A stretch of DNA of 64,000 bases from Lachnoanaerobaculum orale. GTDB lineage: Bacteria > Bacillota > Clostridia > Lachnospirales > Lachnospiraceae. Location: assembly GCF_003862485.1 (NCBI RefSeq), contig NZ_RRCM01000001.1, positions 1,131,237-1,195,236 of the forward strand. The letters run 5' to 3'. The translations under genes were made by a program, and so were the position numbers. Every line of letters begins with the position of its first letter. Within the stretch, counting starts at the first letter, position 1. Positions 33,506-43,351 of this stretch are shown piece by piece. The notes under the pieces were generated by a model. The model did not search any database. It worked only from the letters and a program-made list of their open reading frames with translations, and was not told where the DNA came from.

Positions 33506-34885
33506 ATGGGTTTATTAAAAAAAAGAGTTAATGAATTTCCGACTCCATACACTTGCACCAATGCAATAAAAGAGGGCGGATTATCAACGAAGCTTTCCAT
33601 GATCCTGATGGGATTTGGAAATATAGTAAACGGACAGGTTATAAAAGGACTTATATATCTTTTTATAGAGATCGCATATCTTGTCTTTATGTTTGTAAAC
33701 GGAATCGGCTTTATAGCGGGTCTTAAAACACTTGGAAGCGTAGAGCAGCAGGAAATATGGGATGAGGCAAAGCAGATTTATACCTATACAAAGGGTGACC
33801 AGTCCATACTTATATTGCTGTACGGTGTGGCCGCGATTTTAATTACCGTTCTTATGATAGTTATTTGGAGAGGTACATTAAAGAGTGCATACAAGGCTGA
33901 ATGTCTTCGCAAAGAAGGTAAGCATGTAAATAACTTTTCAGAAGATTTGAAAACACTTTTAAATGAAAATTTGTATCGTCTGTTTATGACACCGCCTACA
34001 GCATTTGTATTTATATTTACAATACTTCCTTTAGTATTTATGATCTGTATGGCATTTACAAACTACAGCCGTATAGACAACCATTTAATGCTGTTTGATT
34101 GGGTGGGACTTGATAATTTCAAGACTTTGTTTGATTCAAAAAGTATTCTCGGAAGTACATTCTGGTCGGTGCTTGCATGGACAGTTATCTGGGCGTTCTT
34201 TGCAACATTCAGTAACTATATTTTCGGAATGATTTTATCACTCCTTATAAACAGAAAAGGAACAAGGGCAAAGGGATTTTGGAGATTTTGTTTCGTACTT
34301 TCATGTGCGGTTCCTATGTTCGTATCACTTCTTATAATGCGTACAATGTTACAGCCTGAAGGTGCGGTAAACGTACTTCTCAGAAACTTAGGTCTTATAG
34401 CAAGTGATAAGAGTCTTCCTTTCTTTACTGATCCTACATGGGCAAGAGTGACCGTTATTATAATAAATATCTGGGTAGGCGTACCGTATACCTTGCTTCA
34501 GCTTACAGGTGTATTGCAAAATATCCCTGAGGATCTTTATGAGGCTGCAAGAGTTGACGGAGCAAATGCAATACAGACATTTACAAAGATTACATTGCCT
34601 TACATGCTCTATGTTACAACACCTTATTTGATAGTTACATTTACAGGTAATATCAACAACTTCAATGTTATCTACCTCTTGTCGGGAGGAGATCCTGTTA
34701 CAGACCTCTCTTCAACAGCAGGTAAGACAGACCTTTTGGTTACATGGCTTTATAAGTTGACAATTGACAAGCAGTATTACAATATCGGCGCGGTTATCGG
34801 TATTATGACATTTGTTATTTTGGCAATCGGTGCACTGTTCACATACAGAAACAGTAAATCATATAAGGAAGAGGGAGGATTCTAA
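33506..34885 (+). CDS. malF: Maltodextrin ABC transporter permease MalF
   Basis: A 459-residue membrane permease. Long for the family because of an N-terminal extension with two extra membrane segments (about 40-120). The core has FIFTILPLVFMICMAFTNYS, GLDNFKTLFDS and the EAA loop EAARVDGANAIQTFTKITLPYM (about 347-368), which docks the ATPase. It starts 12 bases after malE and ends two bases before malG. Confidence 0.92.
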   Translation: MGLLKKRVNEFPTPYTCTNAIKEGGLSTKLSMILMGFGNIVNGQVIKGLIYLFIEIAYLVFMFVNGIGFIAGLKTLGSVEQQEIWDEAKQIYTYTKGDQSILILLYGVAAILITVLMIVIWRGTLKSAYKAECLRKEGKHVNNFSEDLKTLLNENLYRLFMTPPTAFVFIFTILPLVFMICMAFTNYSRIDNHLMLFDWVGLDNFKTLFDSKSILGSTFWSVLAWTVIWAFFATFSNYIFGMILSLLINRKGTRAKGFWRFCFVLSCAVPMFVSLLIMRTMLQPEGAVNVLLRNLGLIASDKSLPFFTDPTWARVTVIIINIWVGVPYTLLQLTGVLQNIPEDLYEAARVDGANAIQTFTKITLPYMLYVTTPYLIVTFTGNINNFNVIYLLSGGDPVTDLSSTAGKTDLLVTWLYKLTIDKQYYNIGAVIGIMTFVILAIGALFTYRNSKSYKEEGGF

Positions 34886-34887
34886 TT

Positions 34888-35757
34888 ATGGCAAAGCAAT
34901 TTCAGTCTGCAAAGAAAAATAGAATGATAAACAACACTATTGTACATATCGTTCTTGCTATATTGGCCGTTATTTGGCTTTTCCCTATATTCTGGGTAGT
35001 TTTAACAAGCTTCAGAGCGGAAAAGGGATCATATGTATCAACCTTCTTACCAAAGGCGTTTACACTTGACAACTATGCAAAGCTGTTTAGTGATACAACT
35101 ATTTTGAACTTCCCGCAGATGTTTATGAACACCTTGTTTATCGCAATATGTTCATGTATATTGTCGGCATTTTATGTACTTGCAGTTTCATACTGCCTTT
35201 CAAGAATAAAGTTTAAACTCAGAAAGCCTTATATGAACATGGCAATGGTACTTGGACTCTTCCCGGGATTTATGTCAATGATTGCAGTATACTTTATATT
35301 AAAGGCAATGGGACTTACAGAAGGAAATCTTATCAAATTGGCACTTATTTTATGTTACTCCGGAGGTGCGGGGCTTGGATTCCAGATAGCAAAGGGATTT
35401 TTTGATACAATTCCTGCAGCGATAGATGAGGCGGCACTTTTGGACGGATGTACCAGATGGCAGATTTTTTATAAGATTACTTTACCGCTTAGTAAACCTA
35501 TTATTGTATACACTGTCTTAACGTCATTTATGGGACCATGGCTTGACTTTATTTTTGCGAGAGTTATATGCAGAGCAAACTCTGACCAGTATACAATAGC
35601 CATAGGACTTTGGAAGATGCTTGAAAAAGAATATATCGACAGCTGGTACACAAGCTTTGCTGCCGGTGCAGTTCTTATTTCCATTCCGATTGCACTCTTA
35701 TTCTTATTCATGCAGAAATACTATGTAGACGGCATTTCAGGTGCTGTTAAGGGATAA
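34888..35757 (+). CDS. malG: Maltodextrin ABC transporter permease MalG
   Basis: A 289-residue permease with six predicted membrane segments (first: IVHIVLAILAVIWLFPIFWVVLTSF). The EAA loop is IDEAALLDGCTRWQIFYKITLPL (about 178-200). It pairs with MalF. No ATPase (MalK/MsmX) gene follows, so the importer must share an ATPase encoded elsewhere. The next gene starts two bases after its stop. Confidence 0.93.
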   Translation: MAKQFQSAKKNRMINNTIVHIVLAILAVIWLFPIFWVVLTSFRAEKGSYVSTFLPKAFTLDNYAKLFSDTTILNFPQMFMNTLFIAICSCILSAFYVLAVSYCLSRIKFKLRKPYMNMAMVLGLFPGFMSMIAVYFILKAMGLTEGNLIKLALILCYSGGAGLGFQIAKGFFDTIPAAIDEAALLDGCTRWQIFYKITLPLSKPIIVYTVLTSFMGPWLDFIFARVICRANSDQYTIAIGLWKMLEKEYIDSWYTSFAAGAVLISIPIALLFLFMQKYYVDGISGAVKG

Positions 35758-35759
35758 TA

Positions 35760-37703
35760 ATGGAAAATATAATTGAACTTAAAAAATATTACTCATCAAA
35801 GGAGTTTCTTGAAAACTATATTTATGAAGGAAACGACCTAGGTGTGGAATGTAATGAAAACGGGACCACATTCAAACTGTGGTCACCGGGTGCAAAGAGT
35901 GTATTACTAAATCTTTATGAAGCAGGAGACGGCTGTAAGGCTTATGAGCAGATTCCTATGGAAAAAGAGGATAAGGGAGTTTGGAGTTATCACTCAGATA
36001 AAGAGCTTCATAAGGTGTACTATGACTATTTGATAAAAAGAGACTCTAAAGAAGTCTTAAATGCGGACCCGTATGCAAAAGCCTCCGGAGTCAACGGTAT
36101 CAGAAGTATGGCGGTAAACTTAAAAAAAACCGACCCTAAAGGATGGGAGAATGATAAGACACCGCAAAAGGATAAAGAAAGAGTTGTGTATGAGCTTCAT
36201 GTAAAAGAATTTTCCTTTGACAAGTCGGGAGGTTTTCCTTTAGAGTATCGCGGAAAGTATAAGGCTTTTACCTGCAAGCACACAACATTAAATAATGACG
36301 GTATTCATCCTACAGGACTTGATTATCTGAAAGAACTCGGTGTGACACATATTCAAATAATGCCGATGTATGATTACGGCTCTGTGGATGAAACCAAGGA
36401 CTCTGAGTTCAACTGGGGATATGACCCTGTCAACTACAATGTACCTGAGGGTTCGTATGCTACAGATGCATTTCACGGTGAGGTTCGTATCACAGAGATG
36501 AAGGAGATGATACAATCTATCCACGAAGCCGGGTTTGGCGTAATTATGGATGTGGTATATAATCATACTTACTCACTTGATTCATGGTTTCAAAGAACTC
36601 TGCCTTGGTATTTTTACAGAGCATTTAGTGACGGTAAGGTATCTGACGGTTCCGCCTGCGGCAATGATGTGGCAAGTGAGAGAGCCATGTGTTCAAAATA
36701 TATTCTGGAGTCTGTACTTTACTGGGCAAGGGAGTATCATATTGACGGATTTCGCTTTGATTTGATGGGACTTCTTGATACTGATTTGATGAACAATATC
36801 AGAAAAGAACTTGATATCATATACGGTAAGGGCGAAAAGATAATCTACGGTGAACCTTGGTCTGCAACGGATACAGCCATAGAATATAATAAGAAAGTTG
36901 CCAACAAAGACAATATTGCTCTTTTAGATGAAAATATAGGAGCGTTTTGTGACAACACCAGAGATTCTATAAAGGGTTCCGCTCTCAGACCTAAAGAAGC
37001 CGGATTTGTAAACGGAGGCATGGAAAAAGAAGACGATATACTCTCAAGTGTAAGTGCATGGTGTGATCCTAAATACAACAAAGAGTTTGAAGGTGTGAAA
37101 GCACCGTCGCAGATAGTTTCATATGTTTCGGCACATGACAATCAGACACTTTGGGATAAACTAAGTGATACGGCCGGTAAAGATGAGGTAATGAGATTAA
37201 ACAAGCTGGCAGCCGCAATTTATATGACTTGTCAGGGAACTTTGTTTTTCTTATCAGGTGAGGAGTTTGGCAGAACAAAGGGCGGACTTGACAACACCTA
37301 CAATATGCCAATCTCAGTAAACAAACTTGACTGGGAACTTGCGTATAAGAATACTGACCTTGTCGACTACTATAAAGGCCTGATTGCACTTAGAAAAGAG
37401 ATTTCGGGTCTTTGTGATAAATCCAAAAACAGCTATAAACATATCACCGATATGTGGAAACAAAAGCAGGTAGTAGGATTTAGTGTAAATAATGATAAGG
37501 ATTCTTTATGGAGTCAGGTTAAAGTCATTTATAATGCTTCAAAGAAGGACTTTGAAGTTGAGTCTTTAGACGGAGATTTTGAAGTACTTTGTGACGGCAA
37601 TAACAGTATGCTTTGGAAAAAGAATATAACTGCAAAGGCTCCTATAAAAGTAGGAAAACAAAGTGTATTGATACTTGGTAAGAAAAGAATAGAGGAGATA
37701 TAA
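35760..37703 (+). CDS. pulA: Type I pullulanase (GH13), cytoplasmic
   Basis: A 647-residue debranching enzyme for alpha-1,6 links of imported branched maltodextrins. A CBM48-like N-terminal domain (GTTFKLWSPGAKSVLLNLYE) precedes the GH13 barrel with the type I pullulanase motif VVYELHVKEFSFDKSGG, region I DVVYNHTY (about 261), nucleophile in GFRFDLMG (about 333), acid/base in IYGEPW (about 364) and region IV in SAHDNQTLW (about 460). There is no signal peptide, so it acts inside the cell. The stop overlaps the next start (TAATG). Confidence 0.93.
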   Translation: MENIIELKKYYSSKEFLENYIYEGNDLGVECNENGTTFKLWSPGAKSVLLNLYEAGDGCKAYEQIPMEKEDKGVWSYHSDKELHKVYYDYLIKRDSKEVLNADPYAKASGVNGIRSMAVNLKKTDPKGWENDKTPQKDKERVVYELHVKEFSFDKSGGFPLEYRGKYKAFTCKHTTLNNDGIHPTGLDYLKELGVTHIQIMPMYDYGSVDETKDSEFNWGYDPVNYNVPEGSYATDAFHGEVRITEMKEMIQSIHEAGFGVIMDVVYNHTYSLDSWFQRTLPWYFYRAFSDGKVSDGSACGNDVASERAMCSKYILESVLYWAREYHIDGFRFDLMGLLDTDLMNNIRKELDIIYGKGEKIIYGEPWSATDTAIEYNKKVANKDNIALLDENIGAFCDNTRDSIKGSALRPKEAGFVNGGMEKEDDILSSVSAWCDPKYNKEFEGVKAPSQIVSYVSAHDNQTLWDKLSDTAGKDEVMRLNKLAAAIYMTCQGTLFFLSGEEFGRTKGGLDNTYNMPISVNKLDWELAYKNTDLVDYYKGLIALRKEISGLCDKSKNSYKHITDMWKQKQVVGFSVNNDKDSLWSQVKVIYNASKKDFEVESLDGDFEVLCDGNNSMLWKKNITAKAPIKVGKQSVLILGKKRIEEI

Positions 37704-39457
37704 TGGAATTTACCGGTGTATACCATAGAACATCAGAACAGATGAGTTATCCTATAGATGAGGACAGACTTATTATAAATTTAAAAACAGGATATGATGT
37801 TAAGCAGGTTTTTATCCACTATGGTGATCCGTTTGAAGCCGGAATACTTGGCGGAAGCGAGAAGTGGACCGGAAAAAGAGAAGAAATAGTATACAAAAAA
37901 CGATTATCAAATCAGTTGTGGTGGACTACAACTCTTACTCCGATATATAAAAGATGTAAGTATTTCTTTGAACTGCATACAGATGACAGTGTCTGGTATT
38001 ATTTTGAAGACGGATTTTTAACAGAAGAACAGTTCCATATGGACGGCAGGATGTTGCAGTGCTTCATTATGCCGTGGATGAATCCGTCGGATATAAATAT
38101 TACACCTGCGTGGGTAAACGACACCATATGGTATCAGATATTTCCCGACAGATTTTGTAACGGCACTCCGGAGAAAAATACAGAAGATATTCTGCCTTGG
38201 AGAGATCATGGAAGTGTTACCAATTATGAGAAATTCGGCGGAAATTTGGAAGGAATCAAAAGCAAACTTGATTACCTTTATGACCTTGGAATAACAGGTA
38301 TTTATCTGAATCCTATAATGGAGGCCGAATCAAATCATAAGTATGATACAACCGATTATACAAAGATAGATCCTTCTTTTGGAGACAGTGATACCATGAA
38401 GTCACTTTGCAAAGAAGCGCATGACAAGGGTATTCGTATCATGGTGGATGCGGTGTTTAATCATTGTGGGAGAAAATTTAAGCCATGGCTTGATGTGCTT
38501 GAAAAAGGTAAATCCTCAAAGTATGCGGAATGGTTTATGGTGGAAAACTGGGAAGATATTGCAAAAAGAGGTGATACAAGGGATAAAAGGTATTATACTT
38601 TCGCTTTTACGGACGGTATGCCGAAACTAAACACCAACAATGATGAGGTTATAGACTATTTTTGTAAAATCTGTGAAGATTGGATAAGAGAGTTTGATAT
38701 AGACGGTATTCGTTTTGATGTGGGCAATGAGGTGTCACACAGGTTTTTAAAAAAGATAAGAGAACATCTAAAAGCTATAAAGCCTGATATATATCTGCTT
38801 GGAGAAATCTGGCATGATGCAATACAGTGGCTACAAGGTGATGAATATGATTCTGTGATGAATTATCCTCTGCTTAGCGGAATTCATGATTTTTTCCTTG
38901 ATAAGACAATGAAAAAGCATGAGTTTGAGTACATGGTAAACCGCTGTTATACAATGTATATGCAGCAGAGTAATAATGTATTATTCAATCTGCTTGATTC
39001 GCATGACACGGAAAGACTTATAAACAGATTCCATGATTTGGATAAGTTTTATCAGCAGCTTGCAATTCTTTTTACCCTTCCGGGAAGTCCATGTATCTAT
39101 TACGGTACGGAGATAGCCATGGAAGGTGCACATGATCCGGATTGCAGAAGATGTATGCCGTGGAGTGAGATTAACAGCAGTGAAAATGTAGAAAAGATTT
39201 CTACTATGAGAAGCCTTATAATGTTAAGGCGAAATGAGAAGATGTGCAGAAGTCCGTATTTCCACTTTCCACATAACTATGAAAATGAAAGATGTGTGGA
39301 ATATATCAAAATTGATGAATATGGAAATAGGATGGAAGTTCTTATCAACGCTTCAGATGAGCCTATCAAAGTAACTTCGGGAAAAGATGTCTTATTTTCA
39401 AGAGAATTTGACGGGGAAACACTTGGAGCTAACGGAACTTTAATCCGCAGGATTTAA
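37703..39457 (+). CDS. Neopullulanase/cyclomaltodextrinase-type GH13
   Basis: A 584-residue alpha-glycosidase. The N-terminal about 120 residues form the domain typical of neopullulanase, cyclomaltodextrinase and maltogenic amylase (FIHYGDPFEAG, LWWTTTLTPIYKRCKYFFEL). The GH13 regions are MVDAVFNHCG (about 247), GIRFDVGNEV with the nucleophile (about 337), LLGEIWHD (about 368) and NLLDSHDTERL (about 434). It has no signal peptide and hydrolyses imported cyclic or linear maltodextrins. Its ATG overlaps the pulA stop by one base. Confidence 0.92.
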   Translation: MEFTGVYHRTSEQMSYPIDEDRLIINLKTGYDVKQVFIHYGDPFEAGILGGSEKWTGKREEIVYKKRLSNQLWWTTTLTPIYKRCKYFFELHTDDSVWYYFEDGFLTEEQFHMDGRMLQCFIMPWMNPSDINITPAWVNDTIWYQIFPDRFCNGTPEKNTEDILPWRDHGSVTNYEKFGGNLEGIKSKLDYLYDLGITGIYLNPIMEAESNHKYDTTDYTKIDPSFGDSDTMKSLCKEAHDKGIRIMVDAVFNHCGRKFKPWLDVLEKGKSSKYAEWFMVENWEDIAKRGDTRDKRYYTFAFTDGMPKLNTNNDEVIDYFCKICEDWIREFDIDGIRFDVGNEVSHRFLKKIREHLKAIKPDIYLLGEIWHDAIQWLQGDEYDSVMNYPLLSGIHDFFLDKTMKKHEFEYMVNRCYTMYMQQSNNVLFNLLDSHDTERLINRFHDLDKFYQQLAILFTLPGSPCIYYGTEIAMEGAHDPDCRRCMPWSEINSSENVEKISTMRSLIMLRRNEKMCRSPYFHFPHNYENERCVEYIKIDEYGNRMEVLINASDEPIKVTSGKDVLFSREFDGETLGANGTLIRRI

Positions 39458-39478
39458 TATAAAAAGGAGAATAAAGGT

Positions 39479-41737
39479 ATGTCATTAGAAGAGATGTTAA
39501 AGAAAAAGCTTGGTAAGGAAATTGCGGCAGCTTCAGATGCGGAAATTTATACAGCACTTTTGAAAATTACAAAAGAGAAGATGGAAGGCATGGAGCATAA
39601 TACAGGAAACAGAAAGCTCTACTATATTTCAGCGGAGTTCCTTATCGGAAAGCTTTTATCAAACAACCTTATAAATCTTGGTTTATTTGATGAAGTAAGA
39701 GATATTCTTGACAAGAATGGTCACAATATAACAGCCGTTGAAGAGGTCGAGCCGGAGCCTTCACTTGGAAACGGTGGTCTTGGACGTTTGGCTGCATGTT
39801 TCCTTGACTCTATCGCAACACTTGGATTAAATGGTGACGGTGTAGGATTAAACTATCACGACGGACTTTTCTTACAAAAGTTCATTGATAACAAGCAGTA
39901 TGAGGATAAGAATCCTTGGATAACAGATAACAGCTGGCTTACAAGAACAGATGTAAGCTTTGAAGTTCCGTTCAAAGATTTTACATTAAAGTCAACTATG
40001 TACGATATAGATGTTCCGGGATATCATCAGAGCAAATGTAATAAATTACATCTTTTTGATATTGACAGTGTGGACGAGTCTATTATCAGAGACGGTATAA
40101 ATTTTGATAAACATGACATCGGTAAGAACCTTACATTGTTCTTGTATCCGGATGACAGTGATGAGGCGGGACAGCTACTTAGAATCTATCAGCAGTACTT
40201 TATGGTAAGCAATGCGGCACAGTTAATTATAAGAGAGGCTGAAGGAAGAGGTGTAGATCTTTACAGACTTCATGAGCATGTATGTGTTCAGATCAATGAT
40301 ACTCACCCAACCATGGTTATTCCTGAGCTTATCCGTATCTTGACACAGCAAAAGGGCTTTAACATGGATACAGCCATCGATGTGGTAAGAAAGACCTGTG
40401 CTTATACCAATCATACAATACTTGCAGAGGCACTTGAGAAGTGGCCAATCAGCTATTTGGAGAAGGTAGTACCACAGTTATTGCCTATTATTTATGAGCT
40501 TGATGCAAGGGTAAGAAAAGAGTTTAGTGATGAGAGAGTGTATATAATAGACAATCAGAACCGTGTACATATGGCACATATTGATATTCACTTCGGATAT
40601 GCAGTAAACGGTGTTGCAGCTCTACATACAGAGATTTTGAAAAACTCGGAGCTTAAGCCTTTCTATGATATCTATCCTGAGAAGTTCAACAATAAGACAA
40701 ACGGTATTACATTCCGTAGATGGCTCATTCACTGCAATCATGAGCTTTCAGAGTATTTAAACGAGCTTATCGGACCTGAGTATATGGATAATGCTGAAAA
40801 TCTTGAAAAGCTTTTGGCTTACAAGGACGACGAGAAGGTGTTAAAGAAGCTTAGAGAAATCAAAAAGGATGCCAAGATCGAGCTTAAGAAGTATTTAAAG
40901 CAGACTCAGAACATTGATATTGACGAGAACTCTGTATTTGATATTCAGATAAAGCGTCTGCATGAGTACAAGAGACAGCAGATGAATGCACTCTATGCTA
41001 TTTACAAATATAAAGAGATCAAGAAGGGACATTTACCTAAGCGTCCGATTACTATGATCTTCGGAGCAAAGGCTGCACCTGCATATACTATTGCAAAGGA
41101 TATAATTCATTTGATACTTTGCCTGCAGCAGTTGGTGGAGAATGATCCGTCTGTAAGTCCATACCTTAATATAGTTATGGTGGAAAACTACAATGTTACA
41201 AAGGCTGAAAAGCTTATCCCTGCTTGTGATATTTCCGAGCAGATCTCACTTGCATCAAAGGAAGCTTCAGGAACAGGAAATATGAAGTTTATGTTAAACG
41301 GTGCTGTAACACTTGGTACAGAGGACGGTGCCAATGTAGAGATTCATGAGCTTGTAGGCGATGACAATATCTATATCTTCGGTAAGAAGTCTGAAGATGT
41401 AATAAAGCTTTATGAAACAGCTTCATATCGTTCTGCCGATATCTATGATAACGACCCTGAGGTGGAGGAGTTGGTAGACTTCATTATCAGCAAAGAACTT
41501 ATCCGTATCGGAGATCCGATGAATCTGTGCAGACTTTATAAGGAAATTGTAGGTAAAGACTGGTTTATGGCACTCCTTGATGTAAAGGATTATATAAAGA
41601 CAAAAGAGCAGATGTTAAATGACTATGAGGACGAGATGTCTTGGTCAAAGAAGGCTCTTGTAAATATAGCAAAGGCAGGATTCTTCTCATCAGATAGAAC
41701 TATTGCAGAGTACAATAAGGATATCTGGCATTTATAA
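39479..41737 (+). CDS. glgP: Glycogen/maltodextrin phosphorylase (GT35)
   Basis: A 752-residue PLP-dependent enzyme releasing glucose-1-phosphate from alpha-1,4-glucans. Family blocks are [56 protein letters not shown] and the PLP-binding Lys in [15 protein letters not shown] (about 605). It is slightly shorter than E. coli MalP (797). In this operon it acts on dextrins made available by PulA and MalQ. The ribosome site is AAAAGGAG. Confidence 0.95.
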   Translation: MSLEEMLKKKLGKEIAAASDAEIYTALLKITKEKMEGMEHNTGNRKLYYISAEFLIGKLLSNNLINLGLFDEVRDILDKNGHNITAVEEVEPEPSLGNGGLGRLAACFLDSIATLGLNGDGVGLNYHDGLFLQKFIDNKQYEDKNPWITDNSWLTRTDVSFEVPFKDFTLKSTMYDIDVPGYHQSKCNKLHLFDIDSVDESIIRDGINFDKHDIGKNLTLFLYPDDSDEAGQLLRIYQQYFMVSNAAQLIIREAEGRGVDLYRLHEHVCVQINDTHPTMVIPELIRILTQQKGFNMDTAIDVVRKTCAYTNHTILAEALEKWPISYLEKVVPQLLPIIYELDARVRKEFSDERVYIIDNQNRVHMAHIDIHFGYAVNGVAALHTEILKNSELKPFYDIYPEKFNNKTNGITFRRWLIHCNHELSEYLNELIGPEYMDNAENLEKLLAYKDDEKVLKKLREIKKDAKIELKKYLKQTQNIDIDENSVFDIQIKRLHEYKRQQMNALYAIYKYKEIKKGHLPKRPITMIFGAKAAPAYTIAKDIIHLILCLQQLVENDPSVSPYLNIVMVENYNVTKAEKLIPACDISEQISLASKEASGTGNMKFMLNGAVTLGTEDGANVEIHELVGDDNIYIFGKKSEDVIKLYETASYRSADIYDNDPEVEELVDFIISKELIRIGDPMNLCRLYKEIVGKDWFMALLDVKDYIKTKEQMLNDYEDEMSWSKKALVNIAKAGFFSSDRTIAEYNKDIWHL

Positions 41738-41747
41738 GGAGTATTGA

Positions 41748-43214
41748 ATGAAAAAAACAGGAATTTTAATGCCGGTTTCAGCTCTCCCTTCCACAACAGG
41801 CGTGGGAGAGCTTGGATGGGCTTCCTATCAGTGGATTGATATAATGAAGGAAAACGGGGTAAAGATCTGGCAAATTTTACCTTTAAACCCTGTCGGATTT
41901 GGAAACTCTCCTTATCAGCCATACTCCTCATGTGCAGGTGATGAGCTTTATATCAGTCTTGACTTACTTTTTGAAGCCGGATTGCTTGATAAGAAACCTG
42001 ATAAATTTAGAGAAAATGCTAAAAGAGTTGATTATACAGCTGTAAGAGCTTTTAAAGAGAGTTACTTGAGAGAAGCCTTTGAAAAGTTTGTAGCCGGAGA
42101 CGGACAAAAAGATCCTGCATATGTAGACTTTATGTCACAGGATTGGGTATATACCTATGGCGTATTTCGTGCTCTAAAGCTTGACAACAATGGTGATTGC
42201 TGGAATGATTGGAAGGCTGATTACAAGAATTGGTCAGGAGATAAGAGTGTACTTTCTGAGAATGTAGAAAAAGAAGCAAGATACCAATGCTTTATTCAAT
42301 ATATTTTCTATACTCAGTGGATGGCTGTAAAAAAATATGCCAATGAAGCAGGCATTGAAGTCATGGGTGATGTGCCTTTCTATGTCGGACTTGATTCTGT
42401 AGATGTATGGTCAGGTAAGGATAATTTCTTACTTGATACCGACGGAAGACCTATATTTATCGCCGGAGTTCCCCCTGATTATTTCAGTGCTACAGGACAA
42501 AGATGGGGAAATCCTATCTATGACTGGGACTACTTAAAGAAAAACAAATATAAGTTCTGGGTAGATAGAATAGGATATAGCAATAAATTGTTTGATATCA
42601 TTCGTATCGACCACTTTAGAGCATTTGATACTTTCTGGAAGATACCGGCTTCATGCCCTACCGCTATTGACGGAGAGTGGATTGAGGCTCCGGGATATGA
42701 AGTGATAGATACCTTAAATAAGGAACTGCCGGGTGTAAATCTTGTTGCTGAGGATTTGGGAGAATTGCGTCCTGAGGTATTGGAGCTGAAGGATCACTAT
42801 CACCTAAAGGGAATGAGAATTCTTCTATTCTCTATCAATACAAAAGGAAAGTATGCAAGAGATATATCAAATGATATAGAGAATGTTATTTTCTATACAG
42901 GAACTCATGACAATGATACTCTAATGCAGTGGTATGACGGTTTGACTGTAGCTGCAAAGAGAAAGGTCAGAGAGTTTTTAAAGAAGCAGGGTATAAAGGC
43001 AGGCAATATAAAGGACAGACTTTTGACATATGTGCTAAAGAGCAAGGCAGAGTATGCCATTATACCTTTGGCGGATATAATAGGACTTGGTAAAGAAGGT
43101 CATATCAATACACCTGGAACAGTCGGAAGCCCGAACTGGGAATGGCATATGGTAGATTTTAACAAGGCCAAGGAAGAACTGGCAAGATATAAAAATTTGA
43201 TAATGAACAGATAA
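41748..43214 (+). CDS. malQ: 4-alpha-glucanotransferase (amylomaltase, GH77)
   Basis: A 488-residue enzyme that joins short maltodextrins into longer ones suited to phosphorylase. GH77 motifs are GNSPYQPYSSCAGDELYI, DVPFYVGLDSVDVW, the nucleophile in IRIDHFRAFDTFW (about 289), the acid/base in LVAEDLGEL (about 336) and GTHDNDTLMQW (about 388). It is the last gene of the operon, 10 bases after glgP, and a strong terminator follows. Confidence 0.96.
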   Translation: MKKTGILMPVSALPSTTGVGELGWASYQWIDIMKENGVKIWQILPLNPVGFGNSPYQPYSSCAGDELYISLDLLFEAGLLDKKPDKFRENAKRVDYTAVRAFKESYLREAFEKFVAGDGQKDPAYVDFMSQDWVYTYGVFRALKLDNNGDCWNDWKADYKNWSGDKSVLSENVEKEARYQCFIQYIFYTQWMAVKKYANEAGIEVMGDVPFYVGLDSVDVWSGKDNFLLDTDGRPIFIAGVPPDYFSATGQRWGNPIYDWDYLKKNKYKFWVDRIGYSNKLFDIIRIDHFRAFDTFWKIPASCPTAIDGEWIEAPGYEVIDTLNKELPGVNLVAEDLGELRPEVLELKDHYHLKGMRILLFSINTKGKYARDISNDIENVIFYTGTHDNDTLMQWYDGLTVAAKRKVREFLKKQGIKAGNIKDRLLTYVLKSKAEYAIIPLADIIGLGKEGHINTPGTVGSPNWEWHMVDFNKAKEELARYKNLIMNR

Positions 43215-43216
43215 TA

Positions 43217-43265
43217 GAAAGTGTCAAGACTCTTTAAAGTTGAAGGGTTTTGACACTTTTTTAAT
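43217..43265 (+). terminator. Terminator of the maltodextrin operon
   Basis: AAAGTGTCAAGAC pairs with GGTTTTGACACTTT, followed by TTTT. It marks the left edge of the accessory island. Confidence 0.88.
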
Positions 43266-43351
43266 AATCTACATCATAAAAATAAAAATACATAATGTAT
43301 TTATTTTTACAAAATATTATGTTATTCTAATAATGTAGGAGGTTATAAAGT

